This document shows, piece after piece, positions 18,019-26,563 of a DNA stretch of 64,000 bases; position 1 is the stretch's first letter, and each line of letters starts with the position of its first letter. The notes beneath the pieces are model-generated. The model was given only the letters and a program-made list of their open reading frames with translations, had not been told where the DNA came from and did no database searches. The stretch comes from Sandaracinobacteroides sp041675905. GTDB lineage: Bacteria > Pseudomonadota > Alphaproteobacteria > Sphingomonadales > Sphingomonadaceae. The translations under genes were made by a program, and so were the position numbers. The stretch lies in the NCBI GenBank assembly GCA_041675905.1, contig JBAYSX010000002.1, positions 62,001 through 126,000 on the forward strand, read 5' to 3'.

Positions 18019-19302
18019 ATGACGGATACAGCGACGCTCTCCCTCTCCGGGAAGGATTACGCCTACCCGGTGCTGCATGGCAGTGTCGGACCGGATGTGG
18101 TGGATATCCGTAAATTATATGCCAATACCGGCGCATTTACCTATGACCCCGGCTTTACGTCGACGGCCAGCTGCGCATCAGCCATCACCTATATTGATGG
18201 CGACGCCGGCATGTTGCTGCACCGCGGCTATCCGATCGACCAGCTCGCCGAAAAATCCAATTTCATGGAAGTCGCCTATCTGCTGACCGAGGGCGAATTG
18301 CCCACGAAAGAAGATCTGGACCGCTTCACCTACACCATCGGTCACCATACGATGGTGCATGAACAATTATTGCACTTTTACAATGGCTTCCGCCGCGATG
18401 CACACCCGATGTCCGTCTTGTGCGGCGTCGTGGGCGCATTATCGGCATTTTATCACGATTCGACCGATATCGACGATCCGAAGCAACGTATGGTGGCAAG
18501 CCACCGTCTGATCGCCAAGATGCCGACGATTGCAGCGATGGCATACAAATATTCGGTCGGCCAGCCATTCATCTATCCGGACAATAACCTGTCCTATTCC
18601 GGTAATTTCCTGCGCATGACTTTCGGCGTTCCGGCGGAGGAATATGTCGTCGATCCGGTGATCGAAAAGGCGATGGACCGGATTTTCATCCTCCATGCCG
18701 ATCACGAACAAAACGCTTCGACGTCCACGGTACGTCTCGCCGGTTCTTCGGGGGCGAATCCGTTTGCCTGCATCGCCGCCGGCATCGCCTGCCTGTGGGG
18801 CCCGGCGCATGGCGGGGCGAACGAAGCCGCGCTCAACATGCTGCGCGAAATCGGCACTGTCGACAGGATTCCGGAATATGTCGCCCGCGCCAAAGACAAG
18901 GATGATCCCTTCCGTCTGATGGGATTCGGCCATCGTGTGTACAAGAATTACGACCCGCGCGCGACGGTTATGAAGAAAACCGCCGACGAGGTTCTTGCGA
19001 AACTGGGCGTTTCAGATCCGATTTTCGATGTCGCTCGCGAACTCGAACGGCTGGCGCTTTCGGATGAATATTTCATCGAAAAGAAACTTTATCCCAACGT
19101 CGATTTCTATTCCGGCATCATCCTGTCGGCCATCGGTTTCCCGACTTCCATGTTCACCGTGCTGTTCGCGCTGGCCCGTACTGTCGGCTGGGTGGCGCAA
19201 TGGAATGAGATGATCGGCGACGCCGAGCAAAAAATCGGTCGCCCGCGTCAGCTCTACACGGGTGCGCCGTTGCGCGATTATGTGGAGATCGGCAACCGCT
19301 AA
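18019..19302 (+). CDS. gltA: Citrate synthase (type II)
   Basis: A 427-residue citrate synthase, the length of the hexameric, NADH-sensitive Gram-negative type. Catalytic residues are recognisable in HGGANEAAL, GFGHRVYKNYDPRA and NVDFYSG. It condenses acetyl-CoA and oxaloacetate at the entry to the TCA cycle. A perfect 10-bp stem-loop follows the stop at once. Confidence 0.97.
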   Translation: MTDTATLSLSGKDYAYPVLHGSVGPDVVDIRKLYANTGAFTYDPGFTSTASCASAITYIDGDAGMLLHRGYPIDQLAEKSNFMEVAYLLTEGELPTKEDLDRFTYTIGHHTMVHEQLLHFYNGFRRDAHPMSVLCGVVGALSAFYHDSTDIDDPKQRMVASHRLIAKMPTIAAMAYKYSVGQPFIYPDNNLSYSGNFLRMTFGVPAEEYVVDPVIEKAMDRIFILHADHEQNASTSTVRLAGSSGANPFACIAAGIACLWGPAHGGANEAALNMLREIGTVDRIPEYVARAKDKDDPFRLMGFGHRVYKNYDPRATVMKKTADEVLAKLGVSDPIFDVARELERLALSDEYFIEKKLYPNVDFYSGIILSAIGFPTSMFTVLFALARTVGWVAQWNEMIGDAEQKIGRPRQLYTGAPLRDYVEIGNR

Positions 19303-19306
19303 TATA

Positions 19307-19330
19307 CAACTGGCGGTCAGCCGCCAGTTG
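19307..19330 (+). terminator. Stem-loop after gltA
   Basis: A perfect 10-bp stem CAACTGGCGG/CCGCCAGTTG with a 4-nt loop begins 5 bp after the gltA stop. No T-run follows, so it may be a 3'-end stabiliser or a Rho-assisted site rather than a classical terminator. The remaining 96 bp to rplU must hold the rplU promoter and leader. Confidence 0.6.
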
Positions 19331-19426
19331 ACTCGCCATGTGATTTCGCATAGGCGACACGCTTCACGCGGGCAGCGCGTTCAACGCTGTCCGCGTCCCT
19401 GTTTAAAAAGTCCAAGGGAAATTTTC

Positions 19427-19723
19427 ATGTTCGCGGTGGTGCGCACGGGTGGCAAGCAATATCGGGTCCGCCCCGAAGACAAAATCATTGTGGAGCGGCT
19501 GGCGGGTGATGCGGGCAGCACCATCACGCTCGAAGATGTGTTGCTCGTCTCGGATGGCGGCGCGCTGAAATCGGCTGACGGCGTGAAGATCACTGCCGAA
19601 ATCGTCGCCCAGAACAAGGGCGAGAAGGTGATTATCTTCAAGAAGCGCCGCCGGCATAACTATCGTCGCAAGAACGGCCATCGCCAGCATCAGACGGTGC
19701 TGAAGATCGTGTCGATCGCCTGA
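19427..19723 (+). CDS. rplU: 50S ribosomal protein L21
   Basis: A 98-residue protein beginning MFAVVRTGGKQYRV, the L21 signature, and rich in basic residues in the middle (KKRRRHNYRRKNGHRQ), which contact 23S rRNA. The start is the ATG just after AAGGGAAATTTTC. It is followed 20 bp later by rpmA, the usual L21-L27 pairing. Confidence 0.98.
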   Translation: MFAVVRTGGKQYRVRPEDKIIVERLAGDAGSTITLEDVLLVSDGGALKSADGVKITAEIVAQNKGEKVIIFKKRRRHNYRRKNGHRQHQTVLKIVSIA

Positions 19724-19743
19724 AGTTCTAAGGAGAACCGCAA

Positions 19744-20010
19744 ATGGCACATAAAAAAGCAGGCGGCTCGTCCCGCAACGGTCGCGACTCTCCGGGTCAG
19801 CGCCTTGGCGTCAAGCGCTTTGGCGGTCAGGACGTACCGGCAGGCAGCATCCTCGTGCGCCAGCGTGGTACAAAATTCTATCCGGGCGTCAATGTCGGCA
19901 TTGGCCGCGATCACACATTGTTCGCTACCGTCGATGGCCGCGTTCGCTTCCATGACGGCAAGCTCGGCCGCAAATATATTTCGATCGATGTGGCGGAAGC
20001 GGCTGAATAA
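19744..20010 (+). CDS. rpmA: 50S ribosomal protein L27
   Basis: An 88-residue protein with the L27 opening MAHKKAGGSSRNGRDSPGQ and the internal GSILVRQRGTKFYPG. The N-terminal tail reaches the peptidyl-transferase centre. AAGGAGA is close upstream of the start. A strong intrinsic terminator follows, so rplU-rpmA forms its own unit, separate from obgE. Confidence 0.98.
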   Translation: MAHKKAGGSSRNGRDSPGQRLGVKRFGGQDVPAGSILVRQRGTKFYPGVNVGIGRDHTLFATVDGRVRFHDGKLGRKYISIDVAEAAE

Positions 20011-20039
20011 GGCCGTCCACGCCAGACCCGACATGAAAC

Positions 20040-20072
20040 AAGGCCGGGCGCGTCCCCGGCCTTTTTCTTTTT
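20040..20072 (+). terminator. Intrinsic terminator after rpmA
   Basis: AAGGCCGGG pairs with CCCGGCCTT over a 6-nt loop and is followed by a T-rich run interrupted once by C. It lies 30 bp after the rpmA stop. Confidence 0.88.
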
Positions 20073-20093
20073 CGGATAGCTTGAACCACCATG

Positions 20094-21128
20094 ATGTTTC
20101 TCGATCAGGCCAAAATTCACCTGAAGTCCGGCTGGGGCGGCGATGGCTGTGTCAGCTTCCGGCGCGAGAAATATATTGAATTTGGCGGCCCCAATGGCGG
20201 CAATGGCGGCAAGGGTGGCGATATCGTGTTCGAGGCGGTGCGCGGCCTGAACACACTGATCGACTTCCGCTACACCCAGCACTTCCGCGCGCAGCGCGGC
20301 CAGCATGGCATGGGAACCGACCGCCATGGCGCGCAGGGGCGGACGCTGACCATTCCCGTGCCCGTCGGCACACAGATTCTGGCCGATGATGAAGACCGCA
20401 CCCTGCTCGCCGATCTGACGGAGGCCGGACAGAAAGTCCTGCTGTTGCGCGGCGGTGATGGCGGCAAGGGCAACGCCCATTATAAAAGCTCTACCAACCG
20501 CGCCCCACGCCAGTTCCAGAAGGGCTTTCCGGGCCAGGAAATGGCTGTATGGCTACGGCTGAAACTGCTGGCGGATGTCGGGCTCGTTGGTATGCCCAAC
20601 GCCGGGAAATCCAGCCTGCTGAACGCGTTGACCAACGCCAATGCCAAGATTGGCGCGTATGCCTTCACGACGCTGAAGCCGCAACTGGGCGTGGTCAGCC
20701 ACAAGGGCCACGAATTTGTGATGGCCGATATCCCCGGCCTGATCGAAGGCGCCGCCGATGGCGCGGGAATCGGGGATCGCTTTCTCGGCCATATCGAGCG
20801 CTGCCGGGTGCTGTTGCATCTGGTGGATGCCACCGGTGAAAGCCCGACGCGCGCCTACGATATGATCCGCGAGGAACTCGCTATCTATGGCGCGGGACTT
20901 GATGAAAAGCCGGAAATCGTGCTGCTGACCAAGGTCGACGCCGCCGACGGCCGGTCGCTGTCCAACGCGCGCCGCGCGCTGGCGCGCCGCACCGGCAGCG
21001 AGCCACTGGAAATTTCCGCTCATTCCGGTGCCGGACTCGACGCCTTGCGCGACCGACTCCTCACCGCCGTCGCGCCCGGATCGGATAACCCTGCCGATCC
21101 ACCGGCGGGGAACTGGTCCCCCCTATGA
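20094..21128 (+). CDS. obgE: Obg-family GTPase
   Basis: A 344-residue GTPase. The glycine-rich Obg fold (1-158) contains GGPNGGNGGKGGD, and the G domain has G1 GMPNAGKSS, G3 DIPGLI and G4 TKVD. It acts in 50S maturation and stress and growth control. Two ATGs are adjacent (20091 and 20094); homologues start like MFLDQAKI, so the second is chosen. Its stop overlaps the proB start (ATGA). Confidence 0.96.
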   Translation: MFLDQAKIHLKSGWGGDGCVSFRREKYIEFGGPNGGNGGKGGDIVFEAVRGLNTLIDFRYTQHFRAQRGQHGMGTDRHGAQGRTLTIPVPVGTQILADDEDRTLLADLTEAGQKVLLLRGGDGGKGNAHYKSSTNRAPRQFQKGFPGQEMAVWLRLKLLADVGLVGMPNAGKSSLLNALTNANAKIGAYAFTTLKPQLGVVSHKGHEFVMADIPGLIEGAADGAGIGDRFLGHIERCRVLLHLVDATGESPTRAYDMIREELAIYGAGLDEKPEIVLLTKVDAADGRSLSNARRALARRTGSEPLEISAHSGAGLDALRDRLLTAVAPGSDNPADPPAGNWSPL

Positions 21129-22306
21129 GGGCCGCCGGATATGCCCGGATGTTCGCACCCGATGAAGCGCCGCGCCTCGTCATCAAGGTTGGCTCGGCGC
21201 TGCTGATCGACGCGGACGGCCATATCCGGCAAAGCTGGCTGGAAGCTCTGGTGGCGGACATCGCCGTCCGCCATCGCGCCGGGCAGCAGATTATTGTCGT
21301 CTCTTCCGGCTCGATTGCGCTCGGCAGTCGCCGGCTGGGGCTGACAAAAGGCGGACGGAGACACCTCGAAGACGCCCAGGCGTCCGCTGCCTGCGGACAG
21401 ATCCTGCTCGCCGGCATCTGGGCCGGGCTGCTTGGCGCGCACGACATTATCGCGGCGCAAATGTTGCTCACACTCGGTGATTTCGAGGATCGCCGCCGCT
21501 ATCTGAACGCTGCCGCCACACTGGAACGATTGTTATCCCTCGGTGCGGTACCGATTCTGAACGAGAATGATTCGGTCGCCACCGAAGAAATCCGCTTCGG
21601 CGATAATGACCGGCTGGCGGCCCGCGCGGCGCAGGCGGCGCAAGCATCGGCACTGATTCTGCTGTCCGATATCGACGGGCTGTATACCGCAAATCCCCAT
21701 GCCGATCCGGACGCGCGCTTCGTGCCGGTCGTATCCGATATCGCCGGGGTCCAGCATATGGCGTCGGCGGCGTCGGCCTCGGGCATGGGGTCGGGCGGTA
21801 TGGTGTCGAAGCTGGAGGCCGCGCGCATCGCCCATGCCGCGGGCATGCCCGTCGCCATCGTCGCGGGTGCGCCGCTACATCCGTTGAACGCCTTTGCTGA
21901 AACCGGCCATGGCACAGTGTTTCTCGCGCCTGATGCGCTGACGGCGCGCAAGGCATGGCTCGCCGGACGCATGCATGTGCTGGGCCGGTTGACCGTAGAC
22001 GCGGGCGCGGCAAGCGCCCTTGCCGCCGGCAAAAGTCTGCTGGCTCCTGGTATCCGCCATGTGACGGGCGAGTTCCGCCGGGGGGACGCCGTCGATGTGC
22101 TGGGGCCGGATGGCGCGCTGCTGGCACGCGGTCTGGTGGGCTATGACGCCGCCGATCTCACCCGCATTGCCGGCAAGCGCCGCGACGCCGCCGCCGGGAT
22201 CCTCGGCCATGCGCCGCGCAGCGCCGTGATCCACCGTGATCATCTGGTAATGTTGCGTGCGCCCGCCGAAGCCGGACAGGCTGGCGATACGCGCCCGATC
22301 TGCTAG
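21125..22306 (+). CDS. proB: Glutamate 5-kinase
   Basis: A 393-residue enzyme. The amino-acid kinase domain opens with LVIKVGSALL and contains NENDSVAT and the GSGGMVSKLEAA motif. A C-terminal PUA domain starts near residue 285. It phosphorylates glutamate in the first step of proline synthesis and is normally inhibited by proline. It overlaps obgE by 4 bp and precedes proA by 23 bp, forming the obg-proB-proA order typical of alphaproteobacteria. Confidence 0.96.
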   Translation: MRAAGYARMFAPDEAPRLVIKVGSALLIDADGHIRQSWLEALVADIAVRHRAGQQIIVVSSGSIALGSRRLGLTKGGRRHLEDAQASAACGQILLAGIWAGLLGAHDIIAAQMLLTLGDFEDRRRYLNAAATLERLLSLGAVPILNENDSVATEEIRFGDNDRLAARAAQAAQASALILLSDIDGLYTANPHADPDARFVPVVSDIAGVQHMASAASASGMGSGGMVSKLEAARIAHAAGMPVAIVAGAPLHPLNAFAETGHGTVFLAPDALTARKAWLAGRMHVLGRLTVDAGAASALAAGKSLLAPGIRHVTGEFRRGDAVDVLGPDGALLARGLVGYDAADLTRIAGKRRDAAAGILGHAPRSAVIHRDHLVMLRAPAEAGQAGDTRPIC

Positions 22307-22329
22307 GCTTTGCGGAGAGGAAAGTACAT

Positions 22330-23628
22330 ATGACGTTCGAAACCATGGAAAGCCCGGCGGCAACCGCTGACAGTCTGGATGCCAACCTGCTGATCGCCGA
22401 CATGGGCGCGCGCGCGCGCGCCGCCGCGCGGGTGCTGGCGACAACCCCGACAGAGAAAAAGGCCGCGGCGTTACGCGCCGCGGCCAGCGCCATCCGCGCG
22501 CGTACGGATGCGATCCTTGCCGCCAATGCCCAGGACATGGCCGCCGGTCGCGCCAACGGCCTGTCCGCCGCCCTGCTCGACCGGCTGCTGCTCGACGACG
22601 GGCGTATCGCCGCCATCGCAGCGGGCGTGGACGCCGTTGCGGGCCTTCCCGATCCGGTGGGCGAGGTAATGGCCGAATGGGACCGTCCCAACGGCCTGCA
22701 TATCGCGCGGGTGCGGGTACCGCTGGGCGTTGTTGGCATCATCTATGAATCGCGCCCCAATGTCACCGCGGATGCCGGCGCGTTGTGCCTGATGTCGGGC
22801 AATGCCGCCATCTTGCGCGGCGGCAGCGAGGCGATCAACTCGTCGCGCGCGATCCATGCGGCGATGGCCGAAGGTATCGCCGGCGCCGGTCTGCCGGCGG
22901 ATGCGGTGCAACTGGTGCCGGTGACGGACCGGGCGGTGGTCGGCGCGATGCTGGCGGCTGTTGGCCTGATCGACATCCTCGTGCCGCGCGGCGGGAAGAG
23001 CCTCGTAGAACGTGTCGCCAACGAGGCGAAGGTCCCGATTCTCGCGCATCTCGATGGCATTTGCCATGTTTATGTCGACCGTGACGCCGATCCCGAAAAG
23101 GCAGCCGCCGTCACGCTGAACGCCAAGATGCGCCGCACCGGCATTTGCGGCGCCATGGAAACCATGCTGCTGGATCGCGCCGCACCGCAACTGGCGCAGC
23201 CCTTGCTGCGAAATCTGCTCGATGCCGGCTGCGAATTGCGGGTGACGGAAGATCTGCTCCAACTTGATTCGCGGCTGAAAGCCGCAACGCCCGCCGATTG
23301 GGACACGGAATATCTCGACGCCATCCTTTCTGTAGCAACCGTCGACGGCGTCGATGGCGCGATCAGCCATATCGAACGCCATGGCTCCGGCCACACCGAT
23401 TCCATCATCACGGAAAATGCCGAAACCGCCAGCCGTTTCCTCGATCATGTCGATTCCGCCATCGTCATGGTCAATGCGTCCACGCAATTCGCCGATGGCG
23501 GCGAATTCGGCTTTGGCGCGGAAATCGGCATCTCCACGGGCCGGTTGCACGCGCGCGGTCCGGTAGCGCTGGAAGGGCTGACAACGATGAAATATCTCGT
23601 GCACGGAACCGGTCAGGTACGGCCCTGA
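22330..23628 (+). CDS. proA: Gamma-glutamyl phosphate reductase
   Basis: A 432-residue aldehyde-dehydrogenase-superfamily enzyme that reduces glutamyl-5-phosphate to the semialdehyde, the second step of proline synthesis. The catalytic cysteine lies in RRTGICGAMETML, and the NADP region in RVPLGVVGIIYESRPN. AGAGGAAAGTACAT precedes the start. The TGA stop is embedded in the CTGA that appears to start nadD. Confidence 0.97.
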   Translation: MTFETMESPAATADSLDANLLIADMGARARAAARVLATTPTEKKAAALRAAASAIRARTDAILAANAQDMAAGRANGLSAALLDRLLLDDGRIAAIAAGVDAVAGLPDPVGEVMAEWDRPNGLHIARVRVPLGVVGIIYESRPNVTADAGALCLMSGNAAILRGGSEAINSSRAIHAAMAEGIAGAGLPADAVQLVPVTDRAVVGAMLAAVGLIDILVPRGGKSLVERVANEAKVPILAHLDGICHVYVDRDADPEKAAAVTLNAKMRRTGICGAMETMLLDRAAPQLAQPLLRNLLDAGCELRVTEDLLQLDSRLKAATPADWDTEYLDAILSVATVDGVDGAISHIERHGSGHTDSIITENAETASRFLDHVDSAIVMVNASTQFADGGEFGFGAEIGISTGRLHARGPVALEGLTTMKYLVHGTGQVRP

Positions 23629-24248
23629 AACGCAGAGCGGGGGTTGGCCTGCTCGGAGGTTCGTTCAATCCGGCCCATGGCGGGCATCGACGGATGAGCC
23701 TGCGGGTGATGGAACTGATGGGGCTGGATGAAGTGTGGTGGCTGGTGTCGCCGCAAAATCCGCTGAAGCCCACGCAAGGCATGGCGCCATTGTCGGCGCG
23801 GCTGGCTTCAGCCCGCCGCGTTGCGCGCCATCCGCGCATCCGGCCCACTGCAATCGAGGCCGAACTGGGCACCTTCCAGACGATCGATACGCTGCGGGCA
23901 TTGACCCGCCGTTTCCCGCATATCCGCTTTTTATGGCTGATGGGGGCGGACAATCTCGCGCAGTTCCATCGCTGGGCGGAATGGCGCAATATTGCCCGGC
24001 TGATGCCAATTGTTGTTTTTGCCCGTCCACCTTATACTGGCCGGAGTCAGTCCGCCCCGGCGATGGCCTGGCTGCGGCGCTATCGCCGCTACGATCCCGC
24101 CGGATGGAGGAACTGGCAGCTGCCCGCGATCATCATTCTGAACCTCGGCCATGACCGGCGTTCGGCAACAGCAATCCGCGCGAAAGCCCCCGACTGGGCT
24201 GCCGGCGACTCCAGCCCATCTCAACATTCCAGGGAAACACGCGCTTGA
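23625..24248 (+). CDS. nadD: Nicotinate-nucleotide adenylyltransferase, apparent CTG start
   Basis: A protein of about 207 residues that adenylates nicotinate mononucleotide in NAD synthesis. GLLGGSFNPAHGGH is the diagnostic T/HxGH-type motif and RRSATAIR the C-terminal SxTxxR motif. The first motif begins only nine residues into the frame, and the next in-frame ATG lies downstream of it, so that ATG cannot be the start. No ATG, GTG or TTG occurs in frame between the proA end and the motif. CTG at 23625, overlapping the proA stop as CTGA, is the most sensible initiator. Confidence 0.9.
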   Translation: MKRRAGVGLLGGSFNPAHGGHRRMSLRVMELMGLDEVWWLVSPQNPLKPTQGMAPLSARLASARRVARHPRIRPTAIEAELGTFQTIDTLRALTRRFPHIRFLWLMGADNLAQFHRWAEWRNIARLMPIVVFARPPYTGRSQSAPAMAWLRRYRRYDPAGWRNWQLPAIIILNLGHDRRSATAIRAKAPDWAAGDSSPSQHSRETRA

Positions 24249-24649
24249 CGGACGTACCGGACAGCGTGGATCAACTCCACGCCATAATCATGAATGCCCT
24301 TGCCGAAGGCCAGGCCGAAGATATCGTCTCCATCCCGCTCGCCGGGAAATCCGCAATCGCGGATCATATGGTCATCGCGACCGGGCGTTCGACGCGCCAG
24401 GTCTCGGCGCTGGCCCAGCGCATCGAGGCGGAGATCAAGCAGAAGCTGCACCGCAGCGTCCGCATCGAAGGCCTCGCCTCGGCGGACTGGGTGCTGATAG
24501 ACGCCCACGATGTGATCGTGCATATTTTCCGCCCCGAAGTCCGGCAATTTTATGCGCTGGAGAAAATGTGGGCGTTCGATTCCGCAGGTGCGCCCGTGCG
24601 GCCCGGAGCCGATCCGGATGAGTCCGCGCCCGCCCAGGCCCAGGGTTGA
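24245..24649 (+). CDS. rsfS: Ribosome silencing factor RsfS (Iojap family)
   Basis: A 134-residue protein with the RsfS core VSIPLAGKSAIADHMVIATGRS and ADWVLIDAHDVIVHIF (parts of about 30-52 and 80-98). It binds L14 and blocks subunit joining when nutrients are short. The TTG start overlaps the nadD stop (TTGA), with CAGGGAAACACGC upstream as a possible ribosome site. The neighbour order nadD-rsfS-rlmH is widely conserved. Confidence 0.95.
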   Translation: MTDVPDSVDQLHAIIMNALAEGQAEDIVSIPLAGKSAIADHMVIATGRSTRQVSALAQRIEAEIKQKLHRSVRIEGLASADWVLIDAHDVIVHIFRPEVRQFYALEKMWAFDSAGAPVRPGADPDESAPAQAQG

Positions 24650-25062
24650 AACTCCACATCATTGCTTATGGCAAGGCCGGTCGTGGCCCGGAAGCCAACC
24701 TGGTGGATCGCTATCTGAAGCGCATCACCTGGCCAACCGGCGTTACCGAACTCTCCGAGCGCGCAGCCGCCCCCGTCGCGCCTCCGGGGGCGCGCAGCAT
24801 CCTGCTGGATGAACGGGGCACTTCCTTTACCAGCCAGGCGTTTGCAGAGCGTCTGGGGAAATTTCGCGACGACGGCACGCGCGAACTGCGCTTCGTGATC
24901 GGCCCTGCCGACGGGCACAGCCAACAGCAGCGGGATTCCGCTGATCTGCTGCTTGCACTCGGCCCCGCCACCTGGCCGCATTTGCTGGCGCGCGCGATGC
25001 TGGCGGAACAATTATACCGCGCTTTCACCATATTGACCGGCCACCCCTATCATCGCGAATAA
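24646..25062 (+). CDS. rlmH: 23S rRNA (pseudouridine-1915 N3)-methyltransferase
   Basis: A 138-residue SPOUT methyltransferase. LDERGTSFTSQAFAERL and FVIGPADGHS are the signature motifs, the second near the trefoil-knot SAM site, and the conserved end LTGHPYHRE is present. The TTG start overlaps the rsfS stop (TTGA), repeating the arrangement seen one gene upstream. Confidence 0.96.
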   Translation: MKLHIIAYGKAGRGPEANLVDRYLKRITWPTGVTELSERAAAPVAPPGARSILLDERGTSFTSQAFAERLGKFRDDGTRELRFVIGPADGHSQQQRDSADLLLALGPATWPHLLARAMLAEQLYRAFTILTGHPYHRE

Positions 25063-25175
25063 ATGCCGGCAGTGCTTGATGATGCGCCCGATTGCCCTAG
25101 ATTTCAGGAAATTGCAGGAGAAATAGCGTGCGCAAATCTGCTCCACCGGTAACACAAGTAATGCGGGAGACTTCC

Positions 25176-25454
25176 ATGCTGGGCAACATCATCTCCGCCG
25201 CCGCCGGGCGGACGCTGGCGCGGAGCCTTGGCGGCGCTGCCGCCGGACCGGCGGGCGCGGCTATCGGGGCCGTCGTTCCGGTGCTGATCCCCTATGCCGC
25301 GCGGGCGCTTGGCCCGGCGGGCATGGCGGCGGCGGCGGTCGGCGGCTTGCTTTTCAGCCGGCACCTTGCAAAAAAGGCAAAACGGCGGGAGGCACTTGCC
25401 GCCGTGCAAGCGGATGCGCGCACCCTGCGCAAGGATCTCCGCAAAATCCGGTAG
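25176..25454 (+). CDS. Hypothetical small Ala/Gly-rich membrane-associated protein
   Basis: About 92 residues, unrecognised. A long Ala/Gly-rich hydrophobic stretch (about 22-65, with GGAAAGPAGAAIGAVVPVLI) could form one or two membrane helices. The end is a strongly basic helix (KKAKRRE, RKDLRKIR). GGGAG lies 6 bp before the ATG at 25176. A GTG at 25128 also has AGGAG 7 bp upstream and would add 16 residues, so the start is open. It is followed 10 bp later by the PhnA-domain gene. Confidence 0.6.
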   Translation: MLGNIISAAAGRTLARSLGGAAAGPAGAAIGAVVPVLIPYAARALGPAGMAAAAVGGLLFSRHLAKKAKRREALAAVQADARTLRKDLRKIR

Positions 25455-25464
25455 AAAGTACAGC

Positions 25465-25776
25465 ATGGGCGGCGAAGACTATATTTATGATGAAGCAACG
25501 GGTGAGTGGATCAGCCCGGAGGAAGCTGCCGCCAAAGTTGAAAATGCCGCCGCCGCGGATCATGTCGAGGTGCGCGACGCGCTCGGCAATCCGCTGGCGG
25601 ATGGCGACAGTGTGACGCTGATCAAGGATCTGAAGGTCAAGGGCGCAAACCAGACATTGCGGCGCGGTACGGTCATCAAATCCATCCGCCTGACCGGCGA
25701 CCCTCAGGAGATTGACTGCAAGCATGAAAGCATCCGGGGTCTGGTGTTGCGAGCGGAGTTTGTGAAAAAGCATTAG
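25465..25776 (+). CDS. PhnA-domain (YjdM-like) protein
   Basis: A 103-residue protein whose C-terminal 70 residues match the PhnA/YjdM domain (DSVTLIKDLKVKGANQTLRR and RAEFVKKH). The N-terminal zinc ribbon of E. coli YjdM is missing and is replaced by an acidic segment (YIYDEATGEWISPEE). Despite the name, the family has no established role in phosphonate use. The gap that follows (25777-26011) contains no supported gene; it should hold the promoter for the next gene. Confidence 0.85.
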   Translation: MGGEDYIYDEATGEWISPEEAAAKVENAAAADHVEVRDALGNPLADGDSVTLIKDLKVKGANQTLRRGTVIKSIRLTGDPQEIDCKHESIRGLVLRAEFVKKH

Positions 25777-26011
25777 CGTGCGAACCATCGTCGGAATCCC
25801 GATGCGGGTCGATTGAACATTTTGCGGCACGGGGTACGAGGAAGTTTCCGGCATCTGCTGCATGCGCCCGGGCATCGCGCCCGAAAAACCGACAACTGGA
25901 AACGCATTGTCCGGGCCGGAGGGCAAGCAACTTTAGTTGTAATACACCATAGACAAAATAAGCGGAGCCAGCCTACACTTTGTCTTTCCCAACCAGGAAG
26001 GACGGATCATT

Positions 26012-26563
26012 ATGTCGCGAATCCCTCTGGCTGAAGTCGAAAATCTTACCCCCGAACTGCGAGAAATGCTGCATCAGGTTGAAGAGACCACAGGAGATAG
26101 CACCGCGATGCGCGTGCTGGCCTGGCGCCCGGATATACTCAAGAACTTTGCGCAATTTTACTGGCATTTGCAGACTGAAGGGCAACTCGATCGCAAACTC
26201 ATAGAGCTCGTTCGTCTCGGGGTTGCCCAGATCAACCGCTGCCCCAGCTGCCTGAAGGGCCGCTATCAGGATTCCTTTGACCAGGGCCTGACGGAAGAGA
26301 TGATCGCAAGGCTGCCTGAAGTCGAGAAAGCGGGCGAATTTACGGAGCGGGAACGTGCGGCCGTCCGCTTCGGCCAGAAAATGGCCTCCGATCACTGGAG
26401 CGTCGGCGATGAAGACTTCGAGCGGCTGTTCGCGCATTTCAACGTGGAGGAAGTGGTCGAACTCAACATGCTGGTGGCGCAATTCATTGGCATCGGACGC
26501 ATGTTCGCGGCGGTGAATTCCATCAATCCGGTGTGTGAGATCAGACTTCCGGAGGCCGTATGA
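26012..26563 (+). CDS. Carboxymuconolactone decarboxylase-like (AhpD-fold) protein
   Basis: A 183-residue all-helical protein of the CMD/AhpD fold. The CPSC pair with a following helix (INRCPSCLKGRYQDS, about 71-85) resembles the redox CxxC of AhpD-like peroxidases, so a peroxidase-related role is as likely as a decarboxylase one. It is the first gene of the accessory region and its stop overlaps the next start by 4 bp. It is probably co-expressed with the EthD-domain gene. Confidence 0.8.
   Translation: MSRIPLAEVENLTPELREMLHQVEETTGDSTAMRVLAWRPDILKNFAQFYWHLQTEGQLDRKLIELVRLGVAQINRCPSCLKGRYQDSFDQGLTEEMIARLPEVEKAGEFTERERAAVRFGQKMASDHWSVGDEDFERLFAHFNVEEVVELNMLVAQFIGIGRMFAAVNSINPVCEIRLPEAV

Noticed and set aside
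24245..25062. Search for upstream ATG starts of rsfS and rlmH
   Set aside because: No in-frame ATG gives a better fit to the families than the overlapping TTG codons.
25813..26034. A 73-codon plus-strand frame in the gap before the AhpD-like gene
   Set aside because: No ribosome site, no motif, low-quality composition, and it runs into the next gene.
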